Assembly (NCBI RefSeq): GCF_003014595.1
Contig: NZ_PYGK01000015.1
Span: forward strand, 62,001 to 126,000
Direction of reading: 5' to 3'
DNA length: 64,000 bases
DNA from: Chitinophaga ginsengisoli
Lineage (GTDB): Bacteria > Bacteroidota > Bacteroidia > Chitinophagales > Chitinophagaceae
The first letter of the stretch is position 1, and each line of letters opens with the position of its first letter. Below the pieces are notes generated by a model that ran no database searches, was not told where the DNA came from, and was given only the letters and a program-made list of their open reading frames with translations. Below, in pieces: positions 53,030-63,281 of the stretch. The translations under genes and the position numbers were made by a program.

Positions 53030-56000
53030 TGAATCGTTTTTGTGAATGCGTGAAAAGTAGCACCCTGGTGATGGATGTCCAGCGTCAATACTTCATCCAG
53101 GTATTGCTGTCCTTCCTGTTCCTGCTGAAGACCCATATGGCCGAGTCCCATCAGGTAGAGACAATGGATGCGGTTCCTACGATTGAGATCCAGGTCGAAT
53201 ACCAGCATATCCGGCAGAGATACCGCAAAATAGTCTATGCGGATGGTATCGTTGATATGCGCTTGTCCAAACTGGATAAAGCGTTCAAAGATATGCTTCG
53301 CTTTCTCCGGTTGATCCAGTTGTTGCCATGCCAATGCCTGGTATACGATCTTATCAGGCTGCGGATCGTTGTAATAGATAGCCTGTACCGGTTCACTGAT
53401 ACCAACGGTCGCAGCCAGGAAGTGTTGCTTCGCATTGTCTGCTTGTCCGAGGCCGGCGTAGGCACAGCCTTTCAGATAATTGATGTCGTTTTCCTGTGCA
53501 CCGTAGAGTTTTCCTTCACCAAGGTTCTCCGGATAAGAGGAGAGTGCTTGTAAGAGGGTCAGTGCTTCTTCAAATTCCCCCTGTTGTATAGCCTGTTTTG
53601 CCAGGGCGGTATAACAAAGGATGAACTGTCCGACCACCTTACCTTCACCTCCTTCCCATGGATGGAACTGCCTTTGAGAGAGGAGTTGACGGGCCCGTTC
53701 AAATTCACCGAGATTGTTGTATAAGGTAATGCGTTCCAGGTAGAGATCGTCTCTTCTTTCTACCAGCTGCATATTGTTTTCCAGTAATGCCAGTCTTTCC
53801 TGTGATGATCTGCCGGTGATCTTATACAGCTGGTCCAGCTCCATCAGGATGCGGGCATCATCAGGGGCCAACGCGAAGGCTTTCTCCATGAAGACTACTG
53901 CCTCGTCCTTTTTATGCAGTTTGTTGTAATAAGCGAGGGAGAGGTTCCTGTGTACAATAGCGAAACTATCATCGAGGCTGGCTGATTGCTCCCAGCAGGC
54001 GATCGCTTCTGTATACTGGCGTTTGTCATACCAGAGATTGCCCAGGTAATAAGCAGCTTTGGCATCAGATGGATTGGCCGCCAGGGCGCTTTGCAGGATG
54101 ATCACTTCTTCTACTTTGTTCGGGAAACAGTAACCAGCATCCTGTGTGGCGGCTTGTTTATAATAGGCTAATGCCTGTTCAGGTGTGTTGTTGCAGGTAG
54201 CGAACCATCCCATGTAGTAATACAACAGAGGAGCGGTAGCGCCATGTGCATCGAGGTATGACTGTAATACCTGGATAGCGGTCGTGTAGCAACCTGCATG
54301 TGCATAGTCGAGCGAGAGTTCGAGGTAGTTATTCAGGCTGCCACGCATCAAGGTGCGTAGTCTTTCTAATACGCTGTTGTCTTTGCTGGCGAGGTACCAT
54401 TCGAACAGGCATCCGTAGTTAAATGGATCTATTTCAAGGGAGGCTTTGGCGAATGTGATACAATCTTCTGTCAGACCTCTTTCTCTGAGAATGATCGTTT
54501 GCAGATGTCGGGCGGTATGATTGTGGTAATTGCGCACGAGTGATTTCTTAACAAGGGATAATGCGTCATCCCATTTATGGCTGGAAGCGGCGATGCGTGC
54601 CAGCATCAGGAAGCCGCTATGTTGCCAGGCATCGTTCCAGGTTGCTTTGAAGAAGATGTCGTATGCTTCCGCCTTTTTGCCTTGCAGGAACAGCGCACAT
54701 CCCAGGTTGTAATATACCTCTCCGTCATATGGATTAGGATTGCGGCTGGTCATTGTTTTGATAGCCGTTCTGAAATATGGCGCCGCCTGGGCGAATTGTC
54801 CGCGGCGGAGCAGTAACAATCCCATCGCGTTATTACAACGGATATCGCCGGGGCTTCTTCTCAGTCCTTCTTCATAATAGTCGATCGGATTGAAGGTAGC
54901 ATGACGGTACTGTTCCAGGTGGTGACCATTCAGGTACAGTTCCTCCACTTGTCCAATATCCTGCGGCAGACGAGCAGCTGATGCCGGCGCCGGTATTTCA
55001 TGCGCTGCCGGTGGTGCTGGTTGCCAGGATACGAGTGTATGTCCTGTTTCATCGGCAACGATCACTTTCCAGTCTTCCGGTACTACATCCGGACCGCAAT
55101 CAAATGTTGCAGAGAAGGGAGCGTATGGAGAGAGGGAAGCAGGGAATTGCTGTACTTCCTTACCATTCTTCAGCAGGCGGATCACGGCGTTTTTGTAAAG
55201 GGCTGTGGCGTATACTTTGATGGTCAGTAGCTGGTCCTGCCATTCCATATTCAGCATAGCTTCTTTGGTAGCATTTTTAACTACCCCGGCTTGTGCATAT
55301 GGCATGAAATATTGTTCGAAGGTCTTGCCTTCATTGGGTTGCAGCCAGGAGAAGTCAGGCTGATTGTCGGTGAACATACCGGTCATCAGCTCAATGTAAG
55401 GTCCATCTTCATCTGTCAGGTTCCTGTCCCAGGCATAACCGAAGTCTCCATTGCCCCAGGTCCATTGTTTTTTACCGGGAGATACATGATGGTCGGCTAC
55501 GTGTAGCATACCGGCCTGTGTATCGTGCTCGTAACAACCCATAAAGTCATATTCAGAGCGGATGGCCATGTAGGAAGTCGGAACGGGAATAGTATGATAA
55601 TGGGAAATATCTGTTCCCGGTGAGTAGTCTACTTTGTAATAAGTGCCCGTTGCAATCGGGAAGTCGGATACGTCGCGTTTACCATGGTCAAACACGGCGT
55701 ATACATCCGGCGGGAAGACCGACTGGTAGTGGTCATTCACTTTCACTGCGGGGTTGGCCCACCAGAGGAAGGTTTGAGGGAAAAGTGTACGGTTGAACAA
55801 CTTGCCTTTTATTTCCAGGTAAGCTTTATCGGGATAGAGTGTAAAGCCAGCCATGCCTTTGGTGCGGAACATCACTTCCACTTCATTCACCCATACTGTT
55901 TTGCTGCCATCGGCATTTTCTTCTGTGGTGAAGTCAACGGGTTGAAAGGTGCTGGGACGATGGTGTTGTGGCCAGTTGAACTCTATGCCGCCTGAGATCC

Positions 56001-56325
56001 AGGGGCCTGCCAATCCTACAAGCGCAGGTTTGATCACCTGGTTGTAATACACAAAGTCGCGCTGCCTGATCTTATCGTATGCACGTTGTATACGGCCGCC
56101 CAGTTCAGGCAGGATCATTATCTGCAGGAAATCATTTTCGAGGAATACGGCGGTGTATTCCTGCATGGTTTTCTCATCGGCGATCTGCTCGATAACGGGA
56201 TGAGGGTACACCACACCACTGCTGCCCTGGTATACTCTTTTCTCCAGGAACATAGGGTGTTTTTCCGGTGTGCCTGTCTTGTACGTGGGTATGGATACGC
56301 TTTCTATCCTGACTGTCACTTCCAT
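53023..56325 (-). CDS. DUF5107-type protein with TPR repeats
   Basis: 1100 residues, no signal peptide. The N-terminal half (about 30-430) matches the DUF5107 pattern (LPELGGRIQRAYDK, GPWISGGIEFNWPQHHRPSTF, FLWWANPAVKVND), which resembles a mutarotase/beta-supersandwich fold. The second half (about 460-1080) is a run of TPR units (for example MGLLLLRRGQFAQAAPYFRTA, YYNLGCALFLQGKKAEAYDIFF, YYMGWFATCNNTPEQALAYYKQAA). These proteins recur in Bacteroidota PULs but I know no proven reaction. Here it lies between a GH27-like enzyme and galM, so sugar binding or cytosolic glycoside processing is likely (inference). Confidence 0.78.
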   Translation of the reverse strand: MEVTVRIESVSIPTYKTGTPEKHPMFLEKRVYQGSSGVVYPHPVIEQIADEKTMQEYTAVFLENDFLQIMILPELGGRIQRAYDKIRQRDFVYYNQVIKPALVGLAGPWISGGIEFNWPQHHRPSTFQPVDFTTEENADGSKTVWVNEVEVMFRTKGMAGFTLYPDKAYLEIKGKLFNRTLFPQTFLWWANPAVKVNDHYQSVFPPDVYAVFDHGKRDVSDFPIATGTYYKVDYSPGTDISHYHTIPVPTSYMAIRSEYDFMGCYEHDTQAGMLHVADHHVSPGKKQWTWGNGDFGYAWDRNLTDEDGPYIELMTGMFTDNQPDFSWLQPNEGKTFEQYFMPYAQAGVVKNATKEAMLNMEWQDQLLTIKVYATALYKNAVIRLLKNGKEVQQFPASLSPYAPFSATFDCGPDVVPEDWKVIVADETGHTLVSWQPAPPAAHEIPAPASAARLPQDIGQVEELYLNGHHLEQYRHATFNPIDYYEEGLRRSPGDIRCNNAMGLLLLRRGQFAQAAPYFRTAIKTMTSRNPNPYDGEVYYNLGCALFLQGKKAEAYDIFFKATWNDAWQHSGFLMLARIAASSHKWDDALSLVKKSLVRNYHNHTARHLQTIILRERGLTEDCITFAKASLEIDPFNYGCLFEWYLASKDNSVLERLRTLMRGSLNNYLELSLDYAHAGCYTTAIQVLQSYLDAHGATAPLLYYYMGWFATCNNTPEQALAYYKQAATQDAGYCFPNKVEEVIILQSALAANPSDAKAAYYLGNLWYDKRQYTEAIACWEQSASLDDSFAIVHRNLSLAYYNKLHKKDEAVVFMEKAFALAPDDARILMELDQLYKITGRSSQERLALLENNMQLVERRDDLYLERITLYNNLGEFERARQLLSQRQFHPWEGGEGKVVGQFILCYTALAKQAIQQGEFEEALTLLQALSSYPENLGEGKLYGAQENDINYLKGCAYAGLGQADNAKQHFLAATVGISEPVQAIYYNDPQPDKIVYQALAWQQLDQPEKAKHIFERFIQFGQAHINDTIRIDYFAVSLPDMLVFDLDLNRRNRIHCLYLMGLGHMGLQQEQEGQQYLDEVLTLDIHHQGATFHAFTKTIQC

Positions 56326-56350
56326 ATGGTCACTTTTATATTTTATGCTT

Positions 56351-58537
56351 TTAATCCCGTGGGACCAATTTAACTAATAATGCATCTTTAGGTGGCACTG
56401 TCAGCGTAAAGGAAGGCTGACCATTGCTGATCTCTCCCAGTACGGCGTCTGTCATAAAATCCCTGATCTCATAGTGCCTTTTATCTGCCACGTCTGCTGT
56501 CTGCCAGCTGGCTTCAAAGGGTTTATCCTTTATGAAGTTGAACATGGCCAGCAGGGTGGTGTCTCCTTTGTGGAAGAAGGTCATCTGCTGGTCCTGGGTA
56601 TCGCCGTCAGACATGCTGAGGGGAGTAAAGGCCGTAGGATGACTGAACCAGGCGCATACTGCAGGATGGTTCAGGAACTTCTTCGCTCTTTCCGCAGCTG
56701 TTTTCTGACGGAAGTCGGAGCCGTCTCCCAGTATGCTGCCCATGACCATCATGGCATATAGGCGCACCTTGATCTCCTGTTCTGTGAGTTCAGGATTGTT
56801 CTGGAAGTTCTTCATCACGATCACGTCCAGGTTGGTAAAGGGCCATAGTGTACCCTGCATCCACCATAGATGGGAGCCGGCAGCCAGTGAGGCTGCGGTA
56901 CTACCCCAATGGGGGAATCCCGGCTGATCGTCCCGGAGGTGGGAGTATACATCCGTAGAGATGAAGCGGGTATGTGCATACTGGTGGGGGAACATGGGAG
57001 AGATGGCCTGGGTGATGAAGACATCGGGCCCCATGATGGAATCCACCAGTGAGCGCAGCATTTTGAGTCCTTCGCTGTAGGCCTGCATACCTGAGCGGGT
57101 ATTGCGGTTGTACCGGGTGCTGGATTCCAATGCTCCGGCGGTCAGAAAATCTATTTTGATAAAGGTAGCATGTATGGCCTTTGCCTTTTGTAATTGCTGA
57201 ATGATGGCCGCTCGTGTAGCGGGGTGGGAAGGATCGATCGGATAACAGGCCCAGTCGCCTTCCTTGTACATGATCGGTTGTCTGTTCTTATCCTTCAGCA
57301 CAACCTCGCTCAGGGGTGTTTGTGTACCACCGAAGGGATTGTCCAGGGTATTCTTCCAGGTCCATACGGCAAAGGGGATAAAGTAGAACCCCATTTGTTG
57401 CCGCTTTTTCTGCCCATATCTGGACAAAGACGTGAGCAGTGAGGTTGTGTATATGGATTGGTCGTACGAGTCAACGCTGAGCACCGGAGGCGCATATTTG
57501 TTGAAGTTGTCCAGGGTGGCAATGAAGTCGGACGTTTTAATCACACCCGGTGGCATCATTACCCTGGTATTCCCCAGTACGCCTTCCACGCCGAAGCTGT
57601 TCCAGTAGAAGGGCGCATCGCCTTTCCAGTCGCTTCTGCCAGCCAGCTGCACGTTTACTTGTCCGTAGGCCGTAAACGCCTTACGGGTATCTGCATCGGC
57701 TGCCAGATAGATGAGGGGAGAGGTAATGGTCTTGCCCAACATTGTGCCGTGCGGTGCATGATCGTGGGTGCCATCTAATCCGCCGTAGGCTGGCTGCAAG
57801 GATTTATCATCCGCGGTAGCGGCCCCACCATATACGATAAAAGAATCGATGCGACCTGTTTCTTTGCCTGTTCCGTAACGGAAGCCAGTCTTCCAGAAGT
57901 CGTGCGTTACACTACCGGTTACCAGTCCGGAGAGACTATGCAGGTCGTAGACGGAAGTAAATTCATAACTGATACCAGACGCAGAAGGCCATTGACGGGT
58001 AATCACCGGCACCCAGTTATCATTATCGAAGGGGACGTCCAGGATGCGGGGCGCATTACCCGGAACAAACAGGTAAGCCTGCTGTTCCGGGATAATGGTT
58101 AATGGAGAGATGTTACGCGATTCCAGTGTCGCGTCACCTATGGCCTGTACATCGAGCAGCAGGTGAGGCGATTGTGCGTAGACGGTGATATGTTGTTCCA
58201 GTTGTAAAGGCCTGGAAGGATCGCTGTGTATGATAGTGATAGTAACACCTTTGCCGGAAGCATCCTGCATGGGAGTCGTACTGTATTGGTGCCTGGAGAA
58301 ATCAGTACTGGTCAGTTTACCGTTATTCAACTCTTCAATTGTGGCGATGGTATTTTGCAGCCGTACGCCGTTGCTGAACAGGTAATTGATCTTGCCGGTA
58401 TGACTGTCTACCGTCAGTTGCACGTTTGCATTGGACACCACCAGGCTGTCGGCCGATGACGTCACTATCTGTGCCAGTATATTCCCGGATGCGATGCAGA
58501 GCAGGCCGGCAAATGATATGTTACGGATGATCTTCAT
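56351..58537 (-). CDS. Clan GH-D glycosidase, GH27/GH36-like (PUL3)
   Basis: 728-aa exported enzyme. Signal peptide (ending ILAQ), N-terminal beta-sandwich (about 30-300), TIM barrel starting at FYWNSFGVEG (aligned with the MGWNSWG motif of relatives), likely nucleophile Asp463 in FIKIDFL and likely acid/base Asp529 in RFISTDVYS, then a C-terminal beta domain. It is a paralogue of the enzyme at 5349-7346 but lacks the canonical GWNSW signature, so substrate specificity probably differs from classical alpha-galactosidase. It starts 3 nt after susD ends, unlike PUL1 and PUL2 where a terminator intervenes. Confidence 0.72.
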   Translation of the reverse strand: MKIIRNISFAGLLCIASGNILAQIVTSSADSLVVSNANVQLTVDSHTGKINYLFSNGVRLQNTIATIEELNNGKLTSTDFSRHQYSTTPMQDASGKGVTITIIHSDPSRPLQLEQHITVYAQSPHLLLDVQAIGDATLESRNISPLTIIPEQQAYLFVPGNAPRILDVPFDNDNWVPVITRQWPSASGISYEFTSVYDLHSLSGLVTGSVTHDFWKTGFRYGTGKETGRIDSFIVYGGAATADDKSLQPAYGGLDGTHDHAPHGTMLGKTITSPLIYLAADADTRKAFTAYGQVNVQLAGRSDWKGDAPFYWNSFGVEGVLGNTRVMMPPGVIKTSDFIATLDNFNKYAPPVLSVDSYDQSIYTTSLLTSLSRYGQKKRQQMGFYFIPFAVWTWKNTLDNPFGGTQTPLSEVVLKDKNRQPIMYKEGDWACYPIDPSHPATRAAIIQQLQKAKAIHATFIKIDFLTAGALESSTRYNRNTRSGMQAYSEGLKMLRSLVDSIMGPDVFITQAISPMFPHQYAHTRFISTDVYSHLRDDQPGFPHWGSTAASLAAGSHLWWMQGTLWPFTNLDVIVMKNFQNNPELTEQEIKVRLYAMMVMGSILGDGSDFRQKTAAERAKKFLNHPAVCAWFSHPTAFTPLSMSDGDTQDQQMTFFHKGDTTLLAMFNFIKDKPFEASWQTADVADKRHYEIRDFMTDAVLGEISNGQPSFTLTVPPKDALLVKLVPRD

Positions 58538-58540
58538 AGA

Positions 58541-60055
58541 CTAGTAACCCTCATTTTGATCTTTAGGTGTAAGTTTCGGATTGTTCTCAAATTCTTTTGC
58601 CGGGATGGGATACAGCAGGTGTTTAGGCTGGATGTTGGGCGTTGCATCAGGATTGTTTGTCCTGACAGCATTCAGCAGGATACCTGTCCTTTTCAGGTCA
58701 AACCATCTCCATCCTTCACAGCCCAGTTCACGCATACGTTCCATCATGATCTCACTGCGCAGCTGATCCTGGGAGGGAACGCCGCCGTGTACATCTTCAT
58801 ATTTACCCAGGCCTGCACGTTGCCTGATCTTATTCAGGTTCGCGAGGGCGGTAGGTACGTCGTTCAGTTCGTTGACAGCTTCTGCGTACATCAGTATCGC
58901 ATCGGCGAGGCGCAGGTAATACATGTTCCTGGAAGACAGTGAACCACTCACAGACACGCCGGTGGTGATATCAAATTTCTTCACGTGTGGTTTGCCTACA
59001 TCTTCCCACCAGGAGTAGTCGACCAGTTGGCCGGCTGCATTATAGAACACGGTGCGGAAGGTGGCATCTTTGCGGAGATCGCCATCTTCGAAACTATTGA
59101 AGAAGTAGTCAGTAGGAATGATGACATGTCCGCCGGCACCGGTCAGATTAGGTGCATTGATCTGCCAGGCGCCAGTGTTGCTGGCCATGTTGCTGGTGTT
59201 ATCGGGTTCATTGGAGAACTGTATTTCAAACAGTGACTCGATATTGTTCTCATTTTTCTCCACGAACAGGTCGGCGTATGCCGGCATGAGACTGGTTTTA
59301 GATGAAGTCAGCAAGGGCTCCAGTGTGCTTTTAGCAAGATCGTACTGCTTGTGGGTGAGGTATACTTTACCCAGCAGTGCGATGGCAGCTTCCTTGCTGG
59401 CGCGGCCTACATCCGGGCCGTTATTGCCTTTGTTGTTCAGGTGTTCAGCTGCATACTGCAGGTCGGATATTATCAGCTGGTATACATCTTCTGCTTTACT
59501 GCGTGGGTAGCCGTCTCTCACTGCATCAGGGTTGTCTACATCGGTAGGCATTGGTACACCATCGTATAACTGTACCAGGTAGAAGTAGAACAGTGCGCGC
59601 ATGAACTTTGCTTCTCCCAGGGCACGTGTTTTAAAGTCTTCATTTACGGAAGCGGATTGTGTATACTTAATAGCGGTGTTAGCGTTATTGATGCCCTTGT
59701 AGCAGTTGATCCAGAAGCCCTGTACGACATCGTTCTGGGCGGTCATCAACGGAGAGTAGCTGTTTACGGCAGCAAATCCCTGCCAGTAAGGGCCCCAGGT
59801 AGGTACGAAGATGGTCATCTTGGCTTCATCGGTGCCTACCATGCCGACGATAGCATAGTCTGATCTTTTCAGTACGAGCAGCTGGCGGTAAATACCGGTG
59901 ATACCAGCAGTGATGCCGGCTTCGTCTTTGTATAGTTCTTCCGGGGAAACGAATACCTCCGGTTTAATATCAAGCTGTTTACTACAGCCGGACGCGAACA
60001 GGCCGGCGAGTAAGGTGAAGAATAGTATATAGCGATGCGTTTGCATAAGTGTCAT
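58541..60055 (-). CDS. SusD/RagB-family lipoprotein (PUL3)
   Basis: 504 residues; lipobox ASGC (Cys about residue 24). Late motifs MMERMRELGCEGWRWFDLKRTG and LLYPIPAKEF...DQNEGY are standard. A second in-frame ATG (60046) gives a slightly shorter signal peptide and may be the start. Ten nt separate it from susC. Confidence 0.92.
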   Translation of the reverse strand: MTLMQTHRYILFFTLLAGLFASGCSKQLDIKPEVFVSPEELYKDEAGITAGITGIYRQLLVLKRSDYAIVGMVGTDEAKMTIFVPTWGPYWQGFAAVNSYSPLMTAQNDVVQGFWINCYKGINNANTAIKYTQSASVNEDFKTRALGEAKFMRALFYFYLVQLYDGVPMPTDVDNPDAVRDGYPRSKAEDVYQLIISDLQYAAEHLNNKGNNGPDVGRASKEAAIALLGKVYLTHKQYDLAKSTLEPLLTSSKTSLMPAYADLFVEKNENNIESLFEIQFSNEPDNTSNMASNTGAWQINAPNLTGAGGHVIIPTDYFFNSFEDGDLRKDATFRTVFYNAAGQLVDYSWWEDVGKPHVKKFDITTGVSVSGSLSSRNMYYLRLADAILMYAEAVNELNDVPTALANLNKIRQRAGLGKYEDVHGGVPSQDQLRSEIMMERMRELGCEGWRWFDLKRTGILLNAVRTNNPDATPNIQPKHLLYPIPAKEFENNPKLTPKDQNEGY

Positions 60056-60065
60056 TTTTAGGAGA

Positions 60066-63000
60066 TTATAAACCCATTTTTAAGCCGACCAGATACGTCC
60101 TGAAGCGGGGATAGATATCGTAAGCCCCTTGAGCCACACCTATTTCAGGATCGGTTCCTTTATAGCCGGTGAACAGGAATGGTTCCAATGCCTGGGCATA
60201 TACGTTCAGCGACCTTATTTTCAGTTTAGATAAAAGGGTCGGAGAGAAGTCGTACGCCAGTGTGATATTCCTGATGCGGAGGAAGTCGCCTTTCTGTACC
60301 GCGAAGCTGGAGGAACCCTGTGGCAGTGTTCTGGTAGAGCTGCCGAATGCGTTCGGACGTGGAATGTTGGTATTGGTGTTTTCCGGTGTCCAGTAGTTCA
60401 GTCCATCTTTCAGGATCACTTTACGGCCGTCGGAGTAGACATAGTCCATATAAGCCTTGTTATAGATATCGTGACCATACATATAGCTGGCAAATACCGT
60501 CATTGACACGCGTTTGTACCTGAAGTAGTTCCAGATACCGCCCCAGGCTTTCGGCGTGGTACGGCCTACGATGGCTCTGTCGTATTGGTTAATGATACCG
60601 TCGTTGTTCAGGTCTTTGATACGTACGTCACCTGGTCTGCCGGTAGGGTTCAGCTTAAAGTCATCGCCTTTGTTATAGATGCCATCGAACACATAATCTA
60701 CGATCAGGCTGTTGGGCGCCTCACCCACTTTCAGATAGGGGCTGAGGGAGTCTCTGCCTGGCAGCAGTGCGGTTACTTTGGATTTATATTTAGACCAGTT
60801 AAGATCTACCTGCCAGTCGAAGTCAGGCGTCTTCACCGGGTATAGTTTCAGTCCGATATCCATACCTCTGGTGTTCATAGACGCCACATTGATCATTGTA
60901 GCGTCGAAGCCCTGTGATGGCGCCAGTGTGTTTTGTAACAGCAGGTTTTTGATATTCTTGTTATAGAAGTCAAAGGTCATTTGTATACGGTTGTTCAGCA
61001 GTCCGAGGTCGAAGCCGGTATTGAACTGGTGCTGGCTTTCCCATTTGAGCGCGCTGTTTCCTTTGTTACTGCCTATCTGGTAGCCGCTGGACTGTGTGCT
61101 GCCATTAAATGGATAGGTAGCGGCATTCATCTGGGAGAAGATCTTATCGTAGGAAACGTCCTGGTTGCCGATCACACCATAGCTGATCCTGATCTTGGCA
61201 TCGCTGACACGAGATTTGAACTTCACACCGAGGAACGGTTCATCGATGAGGCGCCATGCACCGCTGATGGAGGGAAAGAAGCCGTAACGGTTCTGCGCAC
61301 CGAAGCGGGAGGATCCGTCGTAACGGGCGGTGAAGTTGAGGATATAACGTTGTTTGTATTTATAGATGGCCCTACCCAGCAATGAGCTGGTAGCCCAGTT
61401 GAAGTAGTCGCTGGAAATATAATCTCTCCTGGTAGCCAGGTTCATGTTTTTATAGGTCAGTTCATCTGTCGGGAAGCCGGAAGCCTGTTCGAAGTTCCAT
61501 TCCTGTCTTCTTTTCTGGAAGGTAAAACCAGAGAGGAGGTTGAGGGAATGTTCTTCGGAAGGGTTATAGTCGTAGGTCATGGTATTCTCCCACAACCAGT
61601 CGCGGTAACCGAAGTTCTGCACTTTGGCGACGCCTTTCTGTAAGTATCCGGCGCTGGTGTTCCGGGGGTAGTATTCAAACTGCTGGTTCTTATAGATATC
61701 TGCACCCACGTTGGAGCGGAAGCTTAATCCGGGCAGGAGTTTGTAGTCCAGGTACATATTGCCTATCAGTCTGTCGTCTATGCGGTGATTGATGGCATCC
61801 AGGGCAAGCGAAAGTGCGTTGTTGGTGGTGAGGTTGCCTGTGCTGGGATCTATTTCTATGGATGGTTTGCCGGTTGAGTCGTAGATGGGCCGCAGAGGGC
61901 TCATGGTAACAGCGGCATAGTAGGCTTCATTGCTGACGATGGCGGTCTGAATGTGGGAATAGTTTGTATTCAGGCCGAGGGTCAGTTTATCTGTAACAGC
62001 CGATTCCAGGTTCGCTTTCAGGGCATAACGTTTCATATTGGAGCCCTTGATGATACCGTCCTGGTTGAGGTAGTTTCCGCTGAGGTACACCTTGTTCTTA
62101 CCGATACCATTGGAGATGCTGAGTGTATGGCTTTGCTGTTGGGCCACCCGTGTAATAGCGCCTGGCCAGTCGTAGGTTTTACCTTCGGCGAGGCTTTTCA
62201 GTTCTACGGGGCTGAATATTTTCCTATCTGTTTCGGGGTCATTCATAGGCCAGCCGGTAGCGCTTTCATCGTACCATGCCAGCCGGCGGAGGTAGCCGTA
62301 TTGGGCGCCGTCTATGAAATCGTAGGTCTTAACGATCTTTTGTATGCCGTAGTAGCCGGCGTAGTCAACGGAAGCGCGGCCTGTTTTAGCCTTCTTTGTA
62401 GTGATGATCACCACACCGGCAGCCGCACGGGCGCCGTATATAGCAGCTGCGGAGGCATCTTTCAGCACGTCTATGGATTCAATGTCGTAGGGGTTGATCT
62501 CCCTGATATCGCCGGTCAGGATAACACCATCTACCACATAAATGGGGCCGTCCCCCTGTGTGATGGAGTTGATCCCCCTGATCCTGATGTTGGTGCCTGC
62601 GCCTGGCTGATAGCCTGCGCTGGAGATCTGCACACCAGGTACTCTGGCCTGCAGGGCGCTGTTGATAGAGGTAGCGGGCAGCTCGGAGATCTCTTTTCCG
62701 GACACGCTGGATACGGCGCTGGTGATGTCCTTCTTTTTCTGCTGACCATAACCGATCACTACGACTTCATCCAGTCCGGATACTTCTGTTTCCATTCTGA
62801 TAGTAAGGGAAGTTTGTCCGGGGTTGAAGGTGATGGTCTGGGACTTATAGCCCACAAACCGGAACGTGAGGACGGCTTTAGCTGTAGGCAGGGCGAATTG
62901 TCCGTCTGCATCCGCTTTCAGGGAAGCTCCTTTGTTGGTCGAGTTTGTAATGGTGACGAAGGGGAGTGGTTTGCCTGATGCTGCATCCAGCACCTTGCCC

Positions 63001-63077
63001 CCTGGTGCCTTGTCTTGTGCTGCTATCCATGTGTTGAGTGATAACAGTAGGATAAACAGGGATAAAGTTCTTTTCAT
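60066..63077 (-). CDS. SusC-type TonB-dependent transporter (PUL3)
   Basis: 1003 residues. Signal peptide (ending IAAQ), carboxypeptidase-regulatory-like domain (about 22-100), TonB-box-like LDEVVVIGYG, plug (about 115-235, IRIRGINSITQGDGPIYVVDG, IYGARAAAGVVIITTKK), barrel to the C-terminus (ending VGLKMGL). First gene of the PUL3 operon, divergent from the AraC-type gene at 63282. Confidence 0.93.
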   Translation of the reverse strand: MKRTLSLFILLLSLNTWIAAQDKAPGGKVLDAASGKPLPFVTITNSTNKGASLKADADGQFALPTAKAVLTFRFVGYKSQTITFNPGQTSLTIRMETEVSGLDEVVVIGYGQQKKKDITSAVSSVSGKEISELPATSINSALQARVPGVQISSAGYQPGAGTNIRIRGINSITQGDGPIYVVDGVILTGDIREINPYDIESIDVLKDASAAAIYGARAAAGVVIITTKKAKTGRASVDYAGYYGIQKIVKTYDFIDGAQYGYLRRLAWYDESATGWPMNDPETDRKIFSPVELKSLAEGKTYDWPGAITRVAQQQSHTLSISNGIGKNKVYLSGNYLNQDGIIKGSNMKRYALKANLESAVTDKLTLGLNTNYSHIQTAIVSNEAYYAAVTMSPLRPIYDSTGKPSIEIDPSTGNLTTNNALSLALDAINHRIDDRLIGNMYLDYKLLPGLSFRSNVGADIYKNQQFEYYPRNTSAGYLQKGVAKVQNFGYRDWLWENTMTYDYNPSEEHSLNLLSGFTFQKRRQEWNFEQASGFPTDELTYKNMNLATRRDYISSDYFNWATSSLLGRAIYKYKQRYILNFTARYDGSSRFGAQNRYGFFPSISGAWRLIDEPFLGVKFKSRVSDAKIRISYGVIGNQDVSYDKIFSQMNAATYPFNGSTQSSGYQIGSNKGNSALKWESQHQFNTGFDLGLLNNRIQMTFDFYNKNIKNLLLQNTLAPSQGFDATMINVASMNTRGMDIGLKLYPVKTPDFDWQVDLNWSKYKSKVTALLPGRDSLSPYLKVGEAPNSLIVDYVFDGIYNKGDDFKLNPTGRPGDVRIKDLNNDGIINQYDRAIVGRTTPKAWGGIWNYFRYKRVSMTVFASYMYGHDIYNKAYMDYVYSDGRKVILKDGLNYWTPENTNTNIPRPNAFGSSTRTLPQGSSSFAVQKGDFLRIRNITLAYDFSPTLLSKLKIRSLNVYAQALEPFLFTGYKGTDPEIGVAQGAYDIYPRFRTYLVGLKMGL

Positions 63078-63120
63078 AACATGAATTTGCCAGTGTTTGA
63101 AATGCTGATTGATACTACGT

Positions 63121-63184
63121 ACCTGTGCAGGTTGTTTGTTGTTGGTTTGCTGATTGACGTGGAATCGTATTTTATTTCCGATTC
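63121..63184. promoter_or_regulatory. Inverted repeats in the PUL3 divergent promoter region
   Basis: acctg-tg-caggt (63121-63132) is a perfect palindrome, and gaatcg (63162-63167) is repeated inverted as cgattc (63179-63184). Both lie between susC (minus) and the AraC-type gene (plus). They are candidate sites for that regulator; evidence is position and symmetry only. Confidence 0.35.
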
Positions 63185-63281
63185 AAATTTCGGGTTTCAC
63201 TGTTAGGGGGGAAATAGGGTTTCTTATGAAAATGATGGATTATTTTCTGGTTTTTGTATCTTAGTCTGGATTCCATGAAAT

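Noticed and set aside
61953..62978. 341-codon open frame on the plus strand inside PUL3 susC
   Set aside because: It is antisense to a clear SusC gene; long antisense frames arise from codon bias, and the translation resembles no protein family.
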